DNA from: Lysinibacillus telephonicus
GTDB lineage: Bacteria > Bacillota > Bacilli > Bacillales_A > Planococcaceae
DNA length: 54,450 nt
Assembly (NCBI RefSeq): GCF_003966145.1
Contig: NZ_RXNR01000027.1
Coordinates: 1 to 54,450 of the forward strand
Direction of reading: 5' to 3'
A model generated the notes under the pieces. It saw only the letters and a list, made by a program, of their open reading frames with translations. It was not told where the DNA came from and ran no database searches. The position numbers and the translations under genes were made by a program. Below, piece after piece: positions 1 through 9,031 of this stretch; position 1 is the first letter of the stretch, and every line of letters starts with the position of its first letter.

Positions 1-19
1 ATAATCATTATCGTTACAC

Positions 20-69
20 AAAAAAATTAAACGGCTTAAGCCCTTTAGAATTCCGAGCTCAAGCCGCTT
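20..69 (-). terminator. Rho-independent terminator after cvfC
   Basis: On the minus strand a 13-bp stem (57-69 with 29-41, one G-U wobble) is followed by a run of T (A-run 21-26 on the plus strand). It lies about 100 bases downstream of the cvfC stop and would end the yfmR-cvfC transcript. Confidence 0.75.
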
Positions 70-171
70 AAAATCTTTTTATTATTTATACTGTCTACTT
101 GACGGGGAGCAGTTCACTTTCCGGACAACTTCTTTTTTTATATTTTTTCTTAATTGCTGTACCTAGCAGAA

Positions 172-1284
172 CTATCTTTCAGTCATTTGCTTCCATACAG
201 AGCCTTTTGCTTCTTCTCCCTGCTCAATTCGGGCGATGGCCATTTTTACTTGTAGTTTCACTTCGAATTCTGGATCATTTTCCGCTTCATGCAATGCCTC
301 TAAACAAGCTTCTGTACCTGTTTCATATAAGTACATTGCCGCGCGCCAACGAACTAGTTTATTTTTATCTTTTAATGCTTCAATCATAGCAGGTTCAAAT
401 TCCACAAAACCTAAATCACTCATACAATCCCCTGCTGTCCGGCGAACTGCAGCACTTTTGTCTTTTAAAGCTCGGCTTAAATAAGGTACAACAGCAACAT
501 CCTCAATCATGCCTAAGTATACCGTTGCTAACCGTCTTATTGACATTTGATCATCTTCTAATGCTTTTTCAAGTAAAGGTAGATCTTCCACTTCTGGATC
601 TGGAATTTGATCAAGCAATTGATAACGTTTTTGCCAATCCTCTGCAGCAGTAAATTGATCTAACGTTACCTTTTCACGTTCCACTGTCACTGTATTTTTT
701 GAATTTGCAGCTTTAATAATGTCTGCTAAACGCTCCTCTGAATAGGTAGCATGAATTTCTTCTAAAACATTTTTAGCTATGTCTTCCTTTTCACCATAGC
801 GAACACCAAAATCTACCCATTTGCGTTCTAAAATATAATTGTCATCCATTTTATCAACTTCTATGGATTGGAATGCTTGTACAAAACGATCCCCTGTTGC
901 AATTCGGTGCTCTGACGAGGAATCAAATACTTTAATTTGAAGTGGAACGCCTCTGAACATTTGGACATGAACAAATACTTCTCCATAATGATCGATGCTC
1001 TGTGCTTCTTGCTCTGCTTTTTCACCTTTTTCACCTAATGCAATTCGAACACTTGCTAAAATGGTTTCCCAATTAAATTTTGCATTTCGTTCAATTGCCA
1101 AAAAGTCAGCAACATGATAAACACCTTTTACACCTTCAATATTTAATATTGATTGGATGACTTCTGGTGCTTCTGATGCGTTTTCTTTTGTATAATTAAA
1201 GCTTTTGCCAAATGGCAGCTCCTCATCAACGACAACCTTCATTGAATTGGGGCTTGGTGTTGGTTCGATTGTGACGATTTTCAT
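172..1284 (-). CDS. cvfC: Conserved virulence factor C-like protein (Nfu N-terminal domain plus HEAT repeats)
   Basis: A 370-residue cytosolic protein. Residues about 1-85 resemble the NifU/Nfu N-terminal domain, with the opening TPSPNSMKVVVD pattern. The C-terminal part from about residue 215 is built of HEAT/PBS-lyase-like repeats, such as the stretch with DKSAAVRRTAGDCMSDLG. This is the architecture of staphylococcal CvfC and Bacillus YpgR, whose biochemical role is not settled. The ATG at 1284 has GGAGAG six bases upstream; a start six codons earlier lacks that support. It begins 10 bases after yfmR ends, so the two are probably co-transcribed. Family assignment is firm; function is unknown beyond a suggested regulatory or scaffold role. 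Confidence 0.85.
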   Translation of the reverse strand: MKIVTIEPTPSPNSMKVVVDEELPFGKSFNYTKENASEAPEVIQSILNIEGVKGVYHVADFLAIERNAKFNWETILASVRIALGEKGEKAEQEAQSIDHYGEVFVHVQMFRGVPLQIKVFDSSSEHRIATGDRFVQAFQSIEVDKMDDNYILERKWVDFGVRYGEKEDIAKNVLEEIHATYSEERLADIIKAANSKNTVTVEREKVTLDQFTAAEDWQKRYQLLDQIPDPEVEDLPLLEKALEDDQMSIRRLATVYLGMIEDVAVVPYLSRALKDKSAAVRRTAGDCMSDLGFVEFEPAMIEALKDKNKLVRWRAAMYLYETGTEACLEALHEAENDPEFEVKLQVKMAIARIEQGEEAKGSVWKQMTER

Positions 1285-1294
1285 ATTATCTCTC

Positions 1295-3181
1295 CTATCC
1301 ATTTACAATCTCATCTAAATATGACCATCTTTCAATTAATCTTTCATATTCTTTATTTAGTTCATCTAATTTTTCTGTTAAATTTTGAAGCTTCGTATAA
1401 TCAGAGCCAACCGTAGAGATTTCTTCTTCTGTCAGCATAATTTCTTCTTCGACTTTCGCAATTGTATCAGAAATAGTCTCCCACTCTTTCTGTTCTTTAA
1501 ACGATAGCTTTTTCTTGTCACTTTTTGGTTTTGGAGGTTTTGGCTTTTCAATCTTTATTTCCTTAGTTATTTCCTTTTGTACTGCTGCTTGTTTTTCTAA
1601 ATAGTCACTGTATATATCTAAGCTTTCTTCTACATTTCCCTTTCCATCTAGTATCCACAGTTTTTTCGCGATACGATCAAGGAAGAAACGATCGTGGGAA
1701 ATTGTAATGACAACACCAGGGAAATGTTCGATAAAGTCTTCCAAAACTCCTAATGTTTCAATATCTAAATCGTTCGTTGGCTCATCTAATAGAAGTACAT
1801 TTGGCTGTTCCATAAGCAATTTTAATAAATGAAGTCTTTTACGTTCTCCACCAGAAAGTTTTCCAATTGGAGTTCCATGGGTATGCAGCGGGAATAAAAA
1901 ACGTTCAAGCATTTGGGCGGCAGAGTAACGTACCCCTTCAGCATCTGTAATATCGTTGGAAGCTTCACGAATATATTCAATCATACGTTCGTTTTCATTC
2001 ATAGCAGGCAATACTTGTTTAAAATGTGCAATTCTTACTGTAGAACCTACAATCACTTCACCAGCATCCGGTTCCAGCTCGCCTGCAAGCATATTAAGCA
2101 AGGTAGATTTGCCATAGCCATTTGCACCAATGATTCCAATTCTATCACCTTGCTGCATTAAAAAGTTAAAGTCTTTTAAAATTACACGATCACCAAAGGA
2201 TTTTGACAGATGTTCGCCCTCAATTACCTTTTTACCTAGTCGAGTTGTGGCTAACGCCAATTCTAAATTCGCATCATTCGAATTACGATCTATTTTCGAA
2301 TCGAGCTCTTCGAAACGTTGAATTCTTGCTTTTTGTTTCGTTGTCCGAGCTTTTGCACCACGGCGAATCCATTTTAATTCTGAACGATAACGGTTGCGTA
2401 GCTTTTCTTGAGTCGCAGCATTCATTTCTTCACGAATTGCACGTGCCTCTAAATAATCTGCGTAATTTCCCGTATGACGATACAGTGTTTGATTTGCAAG
2501 CTCATAAATATGTGTTGATATTTCATCTAAGAAATAACGATCGTGGGTGATGAAAATCACGGCACCTTTAAGACGCAACACCATTTCCTGAAGCCATTCT
2601 GTTGACTGGACATCAAGATGGTTAGTAGGCTCGTCTAGCAAATAAAGGTCGGCTGGTTCAATTAAAACCTTTGCCAATGCTACACGTTTTTGTTGGCCAC
2701 CTGACAACTTCGTTACATATTGATCGTACATATCGATGCCCAGTTTTGTTAATGCTTGCTTTGCAAGTGCATTGACATCCCAAGCTTTTTCCGTATCCAT
2801 TTGCTGCTGCAAACGGAATAATTTATTTTGAAGTTCTTCAGATTGTGGATTTTTTGATAGTGCCGAAACCGTATCTTCATATTGTCTATTTAGTTGAAGT
2901 ATTGGAGAATCACCTGAGAATACAGCTTGTAACACAGTTTCTCCATCATTAAACGTTGGCTCCTGTGGTAAATAAGCAATACGATACTTGTTTGGATGGT
3001 CAAGCTCAATGGAATCCGCATCCTGTACCCCTGCTAAAATTGATAAAAGCGTCGATTTCCCAGTACCATTGATGCCGATTAAGCCTGCGCGTTCCCCATC
3101 ATATATAGTAAATTCGATATTTTCAAAAAGCGTTTTATCGCCAACTGTCTTTGTTAAATTTGATACAATTAAATGACTCAT
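1295..3181 (-). CDS. yfmR: ABC-F ATPase, YfmR/Uup type (ribosome-associated)
   Basis: A 628-residue soluble protein with two ABC ATPase domains and no membrane segments. Walker A motifs are at 36-44 (GINGTGKST) and 352-360 (GANGYGKST); signatures at 159-164 and 442-447; DEPTN at 183-187 and 466-470. A basic inter-domain linker covers about 235-300, and a lysine-rich coiled-coil C-terminal domain covers about 545-628. That tail and length match B. subtilis YfmR, an ABC-F factor reported to relieve ribosome stalling together with EF-P. The ATG at 3181 has AAGGA upstream; an in-frame start 29 codons earlier adds a non-homologous Cys-rich stretch and is rejected. It is the first gene of the unit with cvfC. 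Confidence 0.88.
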   Translation of the reverse strand: MSHLIVSNLTKTVGDKTLFENIEFTIYDGERAGLIGINGTGKSTLLSILAGVQDADSIELDHPNKYRIAYLPQEPTFNDGETVLQAVFSGDSPILQLNRQYEDTVSALSKNPQSEELQNKLFRLQQQMDTEKAWDVNALAKQALTKLGIDMYDQYVTKLSGGQQKRVALAKVLIEPADLYLLDEPTNHLDVQSTEWLQEMVLRLKGAVIFITHDRYFLDEISTHIYELANQTLYRHTGNYADYLEARAIREEMNAATQEKLRNRYRSELKWIRRGAKARTTKQKARIQRFEELDSKIDRNSNDANLELALATTRLGKKVIEGEHLSKSFGDRVILKDFNFLMQQGDRIGIIGANGYGKSTLLNMLAGELEPDAGEVIVGSTVRIAHFKQVLPAMNENERMIEYIREASNDITDAEGVRYSAAQMLERFLFPLHTHGTPIGKLSGGERKRLHLLKLLMEQPNVLLLDEPTNDLDIETLGVLEDFIEHFPGVVITISHDRFFLDRIAKKLWILDGKGNVEESLDIYSDYLEKQAAVQKEITKEIKIEKPKPPKPKSDKKKLSFKEQKEWETISDTIAKVEEEIMLTEEEISTVGSDYTKLQNLTEKLDELNKEYERLIERWSYLDEIVNG

Positions 3182-3350
3182 GAAATTCCTTCTTTTCTTT
3201 ATTTTGTTGTCATTCAATGTTAGTTTTGTAAAGAATTCAACTAAACATCTACAACAATAACAATGCAAGTTTTATTGATTTAATTATAATAGATTTTCTA
3301 ATTTAATTATAGCAAAGCAACTGCTTTAAGAAAAATTGCCCCTCTTAATA

Positions 3351-3392
3351 AAAAAGTGGTAGAGAAATCTGTTTAAGTCTCTACCACTTTTT
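3351..3392 (-). terminator. Terminator after the Lrp-family gene
   Basis: An 11-bp perfect stem (3355-3365 with 3378-3388) is flanked by A-run and T-run, so it works on either strand. On the minus strand it ends the Lrp-type gene before yfmR. Confidence 0.75.
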
Positions 3393-3524
3393 TTCAAACT
3401 GCTTCATAAATGATATCACTAATTTATATTCATAGCTCCCTTTTACCTATCTAAGCTTTCCTTGTTTGTATAATATGAACTTTAGTTTACCTCCCATACC
3501 TTTACAATCAATATTTATTATGAT

Positions 3525-3962
3525 TTAGTTCTTTATTATAGGAACTAACTTATTATTCTCTATTGGTGATGATAGTACTATTAATGTAGTTGAATCCCCG
3601 TAGGTACCCATTTCGTTAATAGCAACTTCAAGGGAGTGAAGTGTTTCACTAACTACTTTTACTAAAAAGTTATATTGGCCACTAATTCTATGTAATTCAA
3701 CTACATCATTTGACTGATTGCAGAAATCTACAAAGTTTTCACAGCTTTTCGTATGGAATAACAGAAAGGCTGATATCGGTCTGTTTATTTTTTCTGCTCT
3801 TACAATAGCCCGATAGTGGTCAATAATTCCCTTTTCCTCCATTCTTCGCACTCGCTCCGTAACCGCTGGCTGAGAGAGTGATACCTCTTTTCCAAGATCC
3901 GTCATGGAAATTCGACCTTTCTCCTGTAAAATCAAAAGAATATCTTTATCCAATTCATCCAT
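3525..3962 (-). CDS. Lrp/AsnC family transcriptional regulator
   Basis: A 145-residue regulator. An N-terminal winged helix-turn-helix (about residues 18-45, with LSQPAVTERVRRMEEKG) is followed by an AsnC/RAM effector-binding domain containing the HRISGQYNFLVKV strand-turn. Members bind DNA as dimers or octamers and respond to amino acids or related metabolites. The start is supported by GGTGGAG. It is divergent from an Old Yellow Enzyme gene with a 156-bp shared region, so it probably controls that gene and itself. The effector cannot be told from sequence. Confidence 0.85.
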   Translation of the reverse strand: MDELDKDILLILQEKGRISMTDLGKEVSLSQPAVTERVRRMEEKGIIDHYRAIVRAEKINRPISAFLLFHTKSCENFVDFCNQSNDVVELHRISGQYNFLVKVVSETLHSLEVAINEMGTYGDSTTLIVLSSPIENNKLVPIIKN

Positions 3963-4118
3963 TATCTACTCCACCTTTATTTTCTAAGTAAAATACTCAA
4001 AATAAAATAAATTTCAAACTAATAACACCATATAAACTGGATTTTTCTATATAACTCCTTCTTTTAATTATATAAAATTATCCAAGAAGTTAATACTTTT
4101 ATAAAGGAGTTAGGACTC

Positions 4119-5171
4119 TTGGGAAAAAATGAATTATTAAATCCAACTCAGATCGGCAACTGGCACTTGAAAACAAAAATTGTGATGGCTCCTATGACAC
4201 GAAGTTTTGCTAACAACAATACAGGCACTGTTGGTGAAGATATTGTCAACTACTATCGGAGAAGAGCCAAAGATGGTATTGGTCTTATTATTACAGAAGG
4301 CATTATTCCTTCTCCTAGAGGCAAAGGCACTTTCGGTGTGCCAGGGCTATATACAAATAGCCAAGTAGATTCATGGCGGAAAGTAACTGAAGCTATTCAT
4401 GAAGAAGGAGGAAAAATTGTTGCACAACTTTGGCATGTAGGAAGGTTGACACATCGAGAACTAACTGGAGGATTCCCGCCACAAGCACCCTCACCTATCA
4501 AGGCAGATGGTCTTGTCCATCGATTGCGGAAGCCGTATGACACTCCTGAAGAAATGTCTTTGGAGGATATAAAGGAAGTTATTAAAGAATATATTTCTGC
4601 AGCTAGAAACGCCATGAAGGCTGGATTTGATGGAGTTGAAATACATGGGGCTCACGGTTACTTAATTGATCAATTTAATTCTGAAATTACTAATAAACGA
4701 ACAGATGAGTACGGGGGGGATTTGTTGAATCGCTTATCCTTTATCAAGGAAGTATTAAAGGCTGTTATTAAGGAAGTTGGCAAAGATAAAACTATTATTA
4801 GATTTTCTGAAATTAAAGATGATATCCCAGGTTATAGATGGGCTAATCCTGAAGAGAATATAAAGGCATTTATACAAGTGTTTAATGAAGTAGGAATACA
4901 AATTATCCATCCCTCGACAAATCATTTTACTGAAAAAGTATCTAATGACATGACTTTTCATCAACTAGTTAGAAAATATTGGGATGGTATTATTATCGGA
5001 GTAGGTAATTTAAATCCAGAGATTGCTTCAAAGGCAATTAAGGAGGGTACAATTGACCTAGCTGCCTTTGGACGTTCTCTAATAGCTAATCCAGATTTCG
5101 TTCATAAAATAAAAGAAGGACGTCCTTTAAAATCCTATCAAGCAGCAATTGATTTAAAATACTTATATTAG
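4119..5171 (+). CDS. Old Yellow Enzyme family FMN-dependent ene-reductase
   Basis: A 350-residue TIM-barrel flavoprotein of the OYE family. These enzymes use NAD(P)H to reduce activated C=C bonds or nitro groups of electrophiles. Visible motifs are VMAPMTR near the N-terminus, QLWHVGR (103-109), and HGAHGYLIDQF, where the substrate anion-binding pair is His176/His179, as in bacterial YqjM/XenA types rather than the His/Asn pair of yeast OYE. RTDEYGG follows at 194-200. Translation starts at a TTG with AAAGGAG about nine bases upstream; there is no nearer ATG with an RBS. It is divergent from an Lrp-type regulator. The physiological substrate is unknown. Confidence 0.85.
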   Translation: MGKNELLNPTQIGNWHLKTKIVMAPMTRSFANNNTGTVGEDIVNYYRRRAKDGIGLIITEGIIPSPRGKGTFGVPGLYTNSQVDSWRKVTEAIHEEGGKIVAQLWHVGRLTHRELTGGFPPQAPSPIKADGLVHRLRKPYDTPEEMSLEDIKEVIKEYISAARNAMKAGFDGVEIHGAHGYLIDQFNSEITNKRTDEYGGDLLNRLSFIKEVLKAVIKEVGKDKTIIRFSEIKDDIPGYRWANPEENIKAFIQVFNEVGIQIIHPSTNHFTEKVSNDMTFHQLVRKYWDGIIIGVGNLNPEIASKAIKEGTIDLAAFGRSLIANPDFVHKIKEGRPLKSYQAAIDLKYLY

Positions 5172-5220
5172 GAGAACTTAAACAATAAGTTGGACTTTTT
5201 ATCAATAGTAACTCTTGTCA

Positions 5221-5266
5221 TAAAAGGCACTCCAAATATTGGACTCTTATCTAACATTTGGAGTGC
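5221..5266 (-). terminator. Hairpin between convergent OYE and GNAT genes
   Basis: An 11-bp stem (5227-5237 with 5256-5266) is followed on the minus strand by a short T-run (CTTTTATG). It is a plausible weak terminator for the GNAT gene and possibly for the OYE gene on the other strand. Confidence 0.5.
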
Positions 5267-5301
5267 AGTTCATCTTAGTTAACGACTTCTGATAGTTTAA
5301 T

Positions 5302-5763
5302 TTAAAGTTTCAGCTTTAAACCTTCATGTGTTGCTTTAAAACCTATGCGTTCATAAAACCTTAACGCGTCTGGCCTTTGTTTATCAGTTGTTAATTGTAT
5401 TAAATGACAACCACGTTCTTTAGCATGTTGAATTGCCCATTTAATAAGTTCGGTACCTACACCTTGTCCTCTTACAGAAGCGGATGTTCTTACTCCTTCA
5501 ATAGTAGCTCTCCATCCACCTTGATGTGTTATATAAGGTGTAAAAGTAATTTGTTGTACGCCGATTACTTCATTGCCTATACAAGCTACTACTAACTCAT
5601 TGTTTGGATCAGATGTAATCGCCTCGAATGCTTTTATGTAACTAGTAGGAAGTGGATGCTCATAACGCTCACGCTTACTTCCTAAAAAATCATCTGCAAG
5701 CATTGCAACAATACTCTCTAAATCTTTTTCAGTAGCTGTTCTAAACTTTATTTCTCTCTCCAC
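5302..5763 (-). CDS. GNAT family N-acetyltransferase
   Basis: A 153-residue single-domain acetyltransferase that transfers acetyl from acetyl-CoA to an unidentified amine. The acetyl-CoA pyrophosphate-binding loop RGQGVG is at 98-103, preceded by the strand carrying IEGVRTS. The C-terminal LTTDKQRPDALRFYERIGF motif is typical of the fold. Length is normal for the family. It stands alone between the OYE gene and the MmyB-type regulator, so context gives no substrate. Confidence 0.8.
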   Translation of the reverse strand: MEREIKFRTATEKDLESIVAMLADDFLGSKRERYEHPLPTSYIKAFEAITSDPNNELVVACIGNEVIGVQQITFTPYITHQGGWRATIEGVRTSASVRGQGVGTELIKWAIQHAKERGCHLIQLTTDKQRPDALRFYERIGFKATHEGLKLKL

Positions 5764-5888
5764 TAAAATTCCCCCTCTTACTGTTATGCTATCCGACTTT
5801 ATACCATAAAAAAATTATAATGTTTTTATGAGACTTCATAACATTCACTTATTGCTTTCAATAGCTAGTGTGTAATGAAATTAACTTA

Positions 5889-6740
5889 TTAATTATCAAC
5901 TGAAACCCTCTTCATTAATCGCTTTAATTTATGTTCTGTATCTGTTTCCTCTACTGGTGTATAAATGCTGCACCGTAAATCCAGATCACCTTGTACTTGA
6001 AGCGATGTTAAATTAAACAACATTTTGCCGGCTTTAGCATGTCTAAATTCAATTACCATCTCCGGAGCCTTACTCACCTGACTTTCTTGCCATAATTGCT
6101 GAAATTCTGAATGTGATTGACTCATTTCTTTAATAAATTGGTTGTACCATTCATCGCCTAAATAGTGACCATAATAGGTTCGAAAAATAGCAAGAAATCC
6201 TTTTGCAAAATGTTCCCAATTAACAGCTAATGTTTTTAATTCCTTTCTAGCAAACACTAATCGAATCAAATTTCTTTGACTATATGGTACTTGATCAAAA
6301 TCTAAAAAAACATGAGCAGCTGCATGATTCCAGCCCACAATATGGCAATGTCGATCCGTAATAATCGTTGGACAGTATGTTAATTCAACTAATATTCGTT
6401 TTAAAGAAGGACTAAGCTCTATTTGATCCTTTTTTGTATTTGTAATTTCCGATTTCGGTTCTAACGCTAAATCATATAAGTAATCTTTTTCATCATTATT
6501 TAATTGCAAGGCTGTAGAAATACAATCAAGTACGCTTGAAGAAACTTTTATATCTCTTCCTTGTTCAAGCCATGTATACCAAGTAGTACTTACACCTGCT
6601 AATTGTGCTACCTCTTCTCTTCGCAGCCCTGGTGTCCTTCTTCGGGTTCCTGCAGGTAATCCAATGGACTCTGGCTTAATTTGGGCACGCTTCGCTTTTA
6701 AGAATGTCGACAAAGCTTCCAGCCTAGTTTTATCATTCAT
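5889..6740 (-). CDS. XRE-type regulator with MmyB-like ligand-binding domain
   Basis: A 283-residue transcription factor. The XRE helix-turn-helix is at about 39-63, with the family-typical RRTPGLRREEVAQLAGVS. An MmyB-like PAS-fold ligand-binding domain spans about 105-270 (WNHAAAHVFLDF, then NLIRLVF and LFNLTSLQVQGDLDL). From memory, a structure of a Chloroflexus MmyB-like protein held a fatty acid in this domain. It is divergently transcribed from a FabF-like ketoacyl-ACP synthase, with a 123-bp shared region. A lipid- or acyl-responsive switch for that gene is the natural inference, but it is untested. Confidence 0.85.
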   Translation of the reverse strand: MNDKTRLEALSTFLKAKRAQIKPESIGLPAGTRRRTPGLRREEVAQLAGVSTTWYTWLEQGRDIKVSSSVLDCISTALQLNNDEKDYLYDLALEPKSEITNTKKDQIELSPSLKRILVELTYCPTIITDRHCHIVGWNHAAAHVFLDFDQVPYSQRNLIRLVFARKELKTLAVNWEHFAKGFLAIFRTYYGHYLGDEWYNQFIKEMSQSHSEFQQLWQESQVSKAPEMVIEFRHAKAGKMLFNLTSLQVQGDLDLRCSIYTPVEETDTEHKLKRLMKRVSVDN

Positions 6741-6788
6741 CTAAAAAACTCCTCATAAATTTCAATTTAACCTAGTAGTAATTATACC

Positions 6789-6817
6789 AGGATAAACAAT
6801 CCCTTGTAATAGGATAA
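6789..6817. promoter_or_regulatory. Direct repeats in the MmyB/fabF-like divergent region
   Basis: AGGATAA occurs at 6789-6795 and again at 6811-6817, 22 bases apart (two helical turns), between the two divergent genes. It is a candidate binding site for the MmyB-type regulator; evidence is spacing and location only. Confidence 0.3.
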
Positions 6818-6863
6818 GAGGTCTGTAAAATACAAGTATATAAATTGATTTGGAGGGATGGAA

Positions 6864-8096
6864 ATGGAAAGAGTAGTTATTACGGGTATGGGAGTAGTTT
6901 CCCCTATAGGCAACAATATCCAAACATTTTGGAACAATCTGATCAATGGGAAGTCTGGTATATCTACTATTGATACATTTGATGTTAGTAATCATAAGGC
7001 AAAAATTGCTGGTATCGTCCAGGATTTTGATGCTGTTGAGATTTTAGAAACGAAAGAAGTAAGACGTTTAGATCGTTTTTCCCAATTTGCTTTAGCTGCA
7101 GCTGAACAAGCTTGGACAGATTCTAAATTAGACCTTGATAGTATAGATGCAGAAAAGTTAGGAGTGTATGTAGGTTCAGGTATAGGAGGAATTGAAACCT
7201 TGATTGAAAATATTGATTTGCTTAGGCAGAAGGGGCCAAGAAGAGTCAGTCCAACTTTAGTGCCTACTATGATTTCGAATGCTGCTGCTGCACAAATTAG
7301 TATTAAATGGAATGCTATGGGCCCTTCTATGTCGCCTGTTTCTGCTTGTGCAATTGGAAATACTGCTATTGGAGAAGCTTTTAGATTAATTCGTTCTGGA
7401 GAAGCTGATGTTATGTTTGCGGGTGGAACAGAGGCAGCTATAACAGACTTATCAATAGCAAGCTTTGGTAATGCTACAGCACTTTCAATAAGAAATGATG
7501 AACCCACTAAAGCAAGTCGACCCTTTGATGAAAATCGAGATGGATTTGTTATGTCAGAAGGAGCTGGAATTCTAATCTTAGAATCTTTATCTCATGCTTT
7601 ACATAGAGATGCAAAGATTTATGCAGAAGTCATTGGATATGGTGCAAGTTCAGACGCACACCATATGGTAGCTACACATCCGGAAGGTAAAGGTGCCTAT
7701 CTTGCAATGAAATCAGCTTTAAAAAGTGCAAATATATCGCCCGAAGAAATTGATGTAATTAGTGCCCATGCAACTAGTACAAAAGTGGGCGACATCTCTG
7801 AAACGATGGCTATTAAGCAGTTGTTTGGAAAGCGTGCTTATCAGATTCCAGTAACAGCTAATAAGTCTATGATTGGTCATATGTTAGGGGCAGCTGGAGG
7901 AGTTGAAGCAATTGCTTTAGCAATGAGTTTGAACGAAGATGTAATTCCTCCAACAATAAATTTAGAAAATCCTGATCCATTATGTGATTTAGATTATGTA
8001 CCATTTGTTGCCCGCAAAATGAAAATAAGAAATGGTCTATCAAACTCATTTGGTTTCGGAGGTCATAATTCAGCTATTGTTTTAAAGAAATACTAG
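6864..8096 (+). CDS. FabF-like 3-oxoacyl-[ACP] synthase II paralogue
   Basis: A 410-residue thiolase-fold condensing enzyme, full family length. It joins malonyl-ACP to an acyl-ACP in fatty acid or related chain elongation. The catalytic triad is intact: Cys162 in SACAIGNTAIG, His302 in SAHATSTK, His339 in NKSMIGHMLGAAGG, with the conserved Lys334, and SFGFGGHN near the C-terminus. GGAGGG lies directly against the upstream ATG (6858) but seven bases from ATG 6864, so 6864 is chosen. It is not beside fabH, acpP or other fab genes, so it is likely a specialised paralogue, paired with a divergent MmyB-type regulator and closed by a strong terminator. Confidence 0.85.
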   Translation: MERVVITGMGVVSPIGNNIQTFWNNLINGKSGISTIDTFDVSNHKAKIAGIVQDFDAVEILETKEVRRLDRFSQFALAAAEQAWTDSKLDLDSIDAEKLGVYVGSGIGGIETLIENIDLLRQKGPRRVSPTLVPTMISNAAAAQISIKWNAMGPSMSPVSACAIGNTAIGEAFRLIRSGEADVMFAGGTEAAITDLSIASFGNATALSIRNDEPTKASRPFDENRDGFVMSEGAGILILESLSHALHRDAKIYAEVIGYGASSDAHHMVATHPEGKGAYLAMKSALKSANISPEEIDVISAHATSTKVGDISETMAIKQLFGKRAYQIPVTANKSMIGHMLGAAGGVEAIALAMSLNEDVIPPTINLENPDPLCDLDYVPFVARKMKIRNGLSNSFGFGGHNSAIVLKKY

Positions 8097-8114
8097 TGAA
8101 TGAAATTTCTCATT

Positions 8115-8146
8115 AAACTAACCGTTTTTTTAAAAACGGTTAGTTT
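8115..8146. terminator. Bidirectional terminator after the FabF-like gene
   Basis: A perfect 15-bp inverted repeat (8115-8129 with 8132-8146) has A- and T-runs built into the stem. It ends the plus-strand synthase transcript and overlaps the stop codon of a tiny minus-strand ORF. Confidence 0.8.
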
Positions 8147-8237
8147 TCACTTCGTCATTAGCTGACATTGAAGTTAAAAACCACAAGGCTAATAAAATTA
8201 ACCATATTAACGCTGCACCTATGATAAACCTTTTCAT
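8130..8237 (-). CDS. Small single-pass membrane protein (hypothetical)
   Basis: A 35-residue ORF, opening MKRFIIGAALIWLILLALWF, that forms one hydrophobic helix followed by a short polar tail. The ATG at 8237 has AGAGGA five bases upstream. The frame stays open to an ATG at 8303 (57 residues), but that start has no clear RBS. The stop lies inside the terminator hairpin shared with the opposite gene. No family recognised; it could be chance coding, but start, RBS and a clean membrane helix argue for a real small protein. Confidence 0.4.
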   Translation of the reverse strand: MKRFIIGAALIWLILLALWFLTSMSANDEVKTNRF

Positions 8238-8495
8238 ATAGTCCTCTTCAGCCTCTGTTATCCATGTCAACGGAAACTTCACTAACTTTGATTTAAATGC
8301 CATAATTTCTTTATAGGTACCGAATTATAATCGATTTCAAATCTCTCCTTCAATAACAGTCTATTTCTTTATGTATTGGAAATATAATAAGGCTACATTA
8401 CAATCAGCTAGAGCTAAGTGGTTTGTACATTGTTATTGTGAATTATTATCTCAATTATAATTTACACTATTTGGAATTTCAATTGGTAATACATT

Positions 8496-8543
8496 AAAAA
8501 AATGATTGAAAGAGATAATATTACAACTCCTTCAATCATTTTT
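8496..8543 (-). terminator. Terminator after the OsmC gene
   Basis: A 15-bp near-perfect stem (around AATGATTGAA and TTCAATCATT) runs into a T-run on the minus strand, directly after the OsmC stop at 8546. It probably ends the whole tetR-ABC-osmC transcript. Confidence 0.75.
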
Positions 8544-8545
8544 CA

Positions 8546-8983
8546 TTATACTTGCTCAGCAGGTACTTCTTCGCCATTCAAGATTAGTTTGTATGTTATT
8601 TCTGCTTTAAGTGATGCGGACACGGCGCAATACTTTTCTTCACCTAAATGAATTGCCCGCCATACTTTTTTTGGTGTGATGTTGCCATCAACTACAAATG
8701 TAAGTGTAGCAGCAGTAAAGGCTGTCGGCAATTCCTCTCGACGTTCACCGTCTACTGTTATTTCAATATTTTCGATGTCATCTAAATGTGGTTTTAAAAT
8801 CATTGTAACATCAATTCCAATACAGCCTGCTAATGAGGCTAGCAGCATTTCTGTCGGTGTTGCAGACTTTCCTTCCCCACCATAATTAGCTGTCGCATCC
8901 ATCGTCATTGGATATCCAGTCGGTCCAACTGCTGTAAAGGCACGTCCACCTTGCCATTTCGCTTTAATTTGCATTTTGCTCAT
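8546..8983 (-). CDS. OsmC/Ohr family peroxiredoxin-like protein
   Basis: A 145-residue OsmC-fold protein. Family members reduce organic hydroperoxides through two cysteines; both are here, Cys54 in SLAGCIGIDV and Cys119 in EKYCAVSASL, in the usual sequence contexts. No signal peptide. It starts 48 bases after the ATP-binding subunit gene ends, with no terminator seen between, so it may be the last gene of the tetR-ABC operon. A thiol peroxidase next to a cystine-type importer would make sense for thiol homeostasis; that link is inference. Confidence 0.85.
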   Translation of the reverse strand: MSKMQIKAKWQGGRAFTAVGPTGYPMTMDATANYGGEGKSATPTEMLLASLAGCIGIDVTMILKPHLDDIENIEITVDGERREELPTAFTAATLTFVVDGNITPKKVWRAIHLGEEKYCAVSASLKAEITYKLILNGEEVPAEQV

Positions 8984-9031
8984 TTCCTTTCATAATCAGT
9001 TAACCGCTTGAAAAATATTTAAATAACTAAG

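Noticed and set aside
6992-7507. 171-codon minus-strand ORF inside the FabF-like gene
   Set aside because: It is the antisense shadow of a well-conserved enzyme; no RBS or family match.
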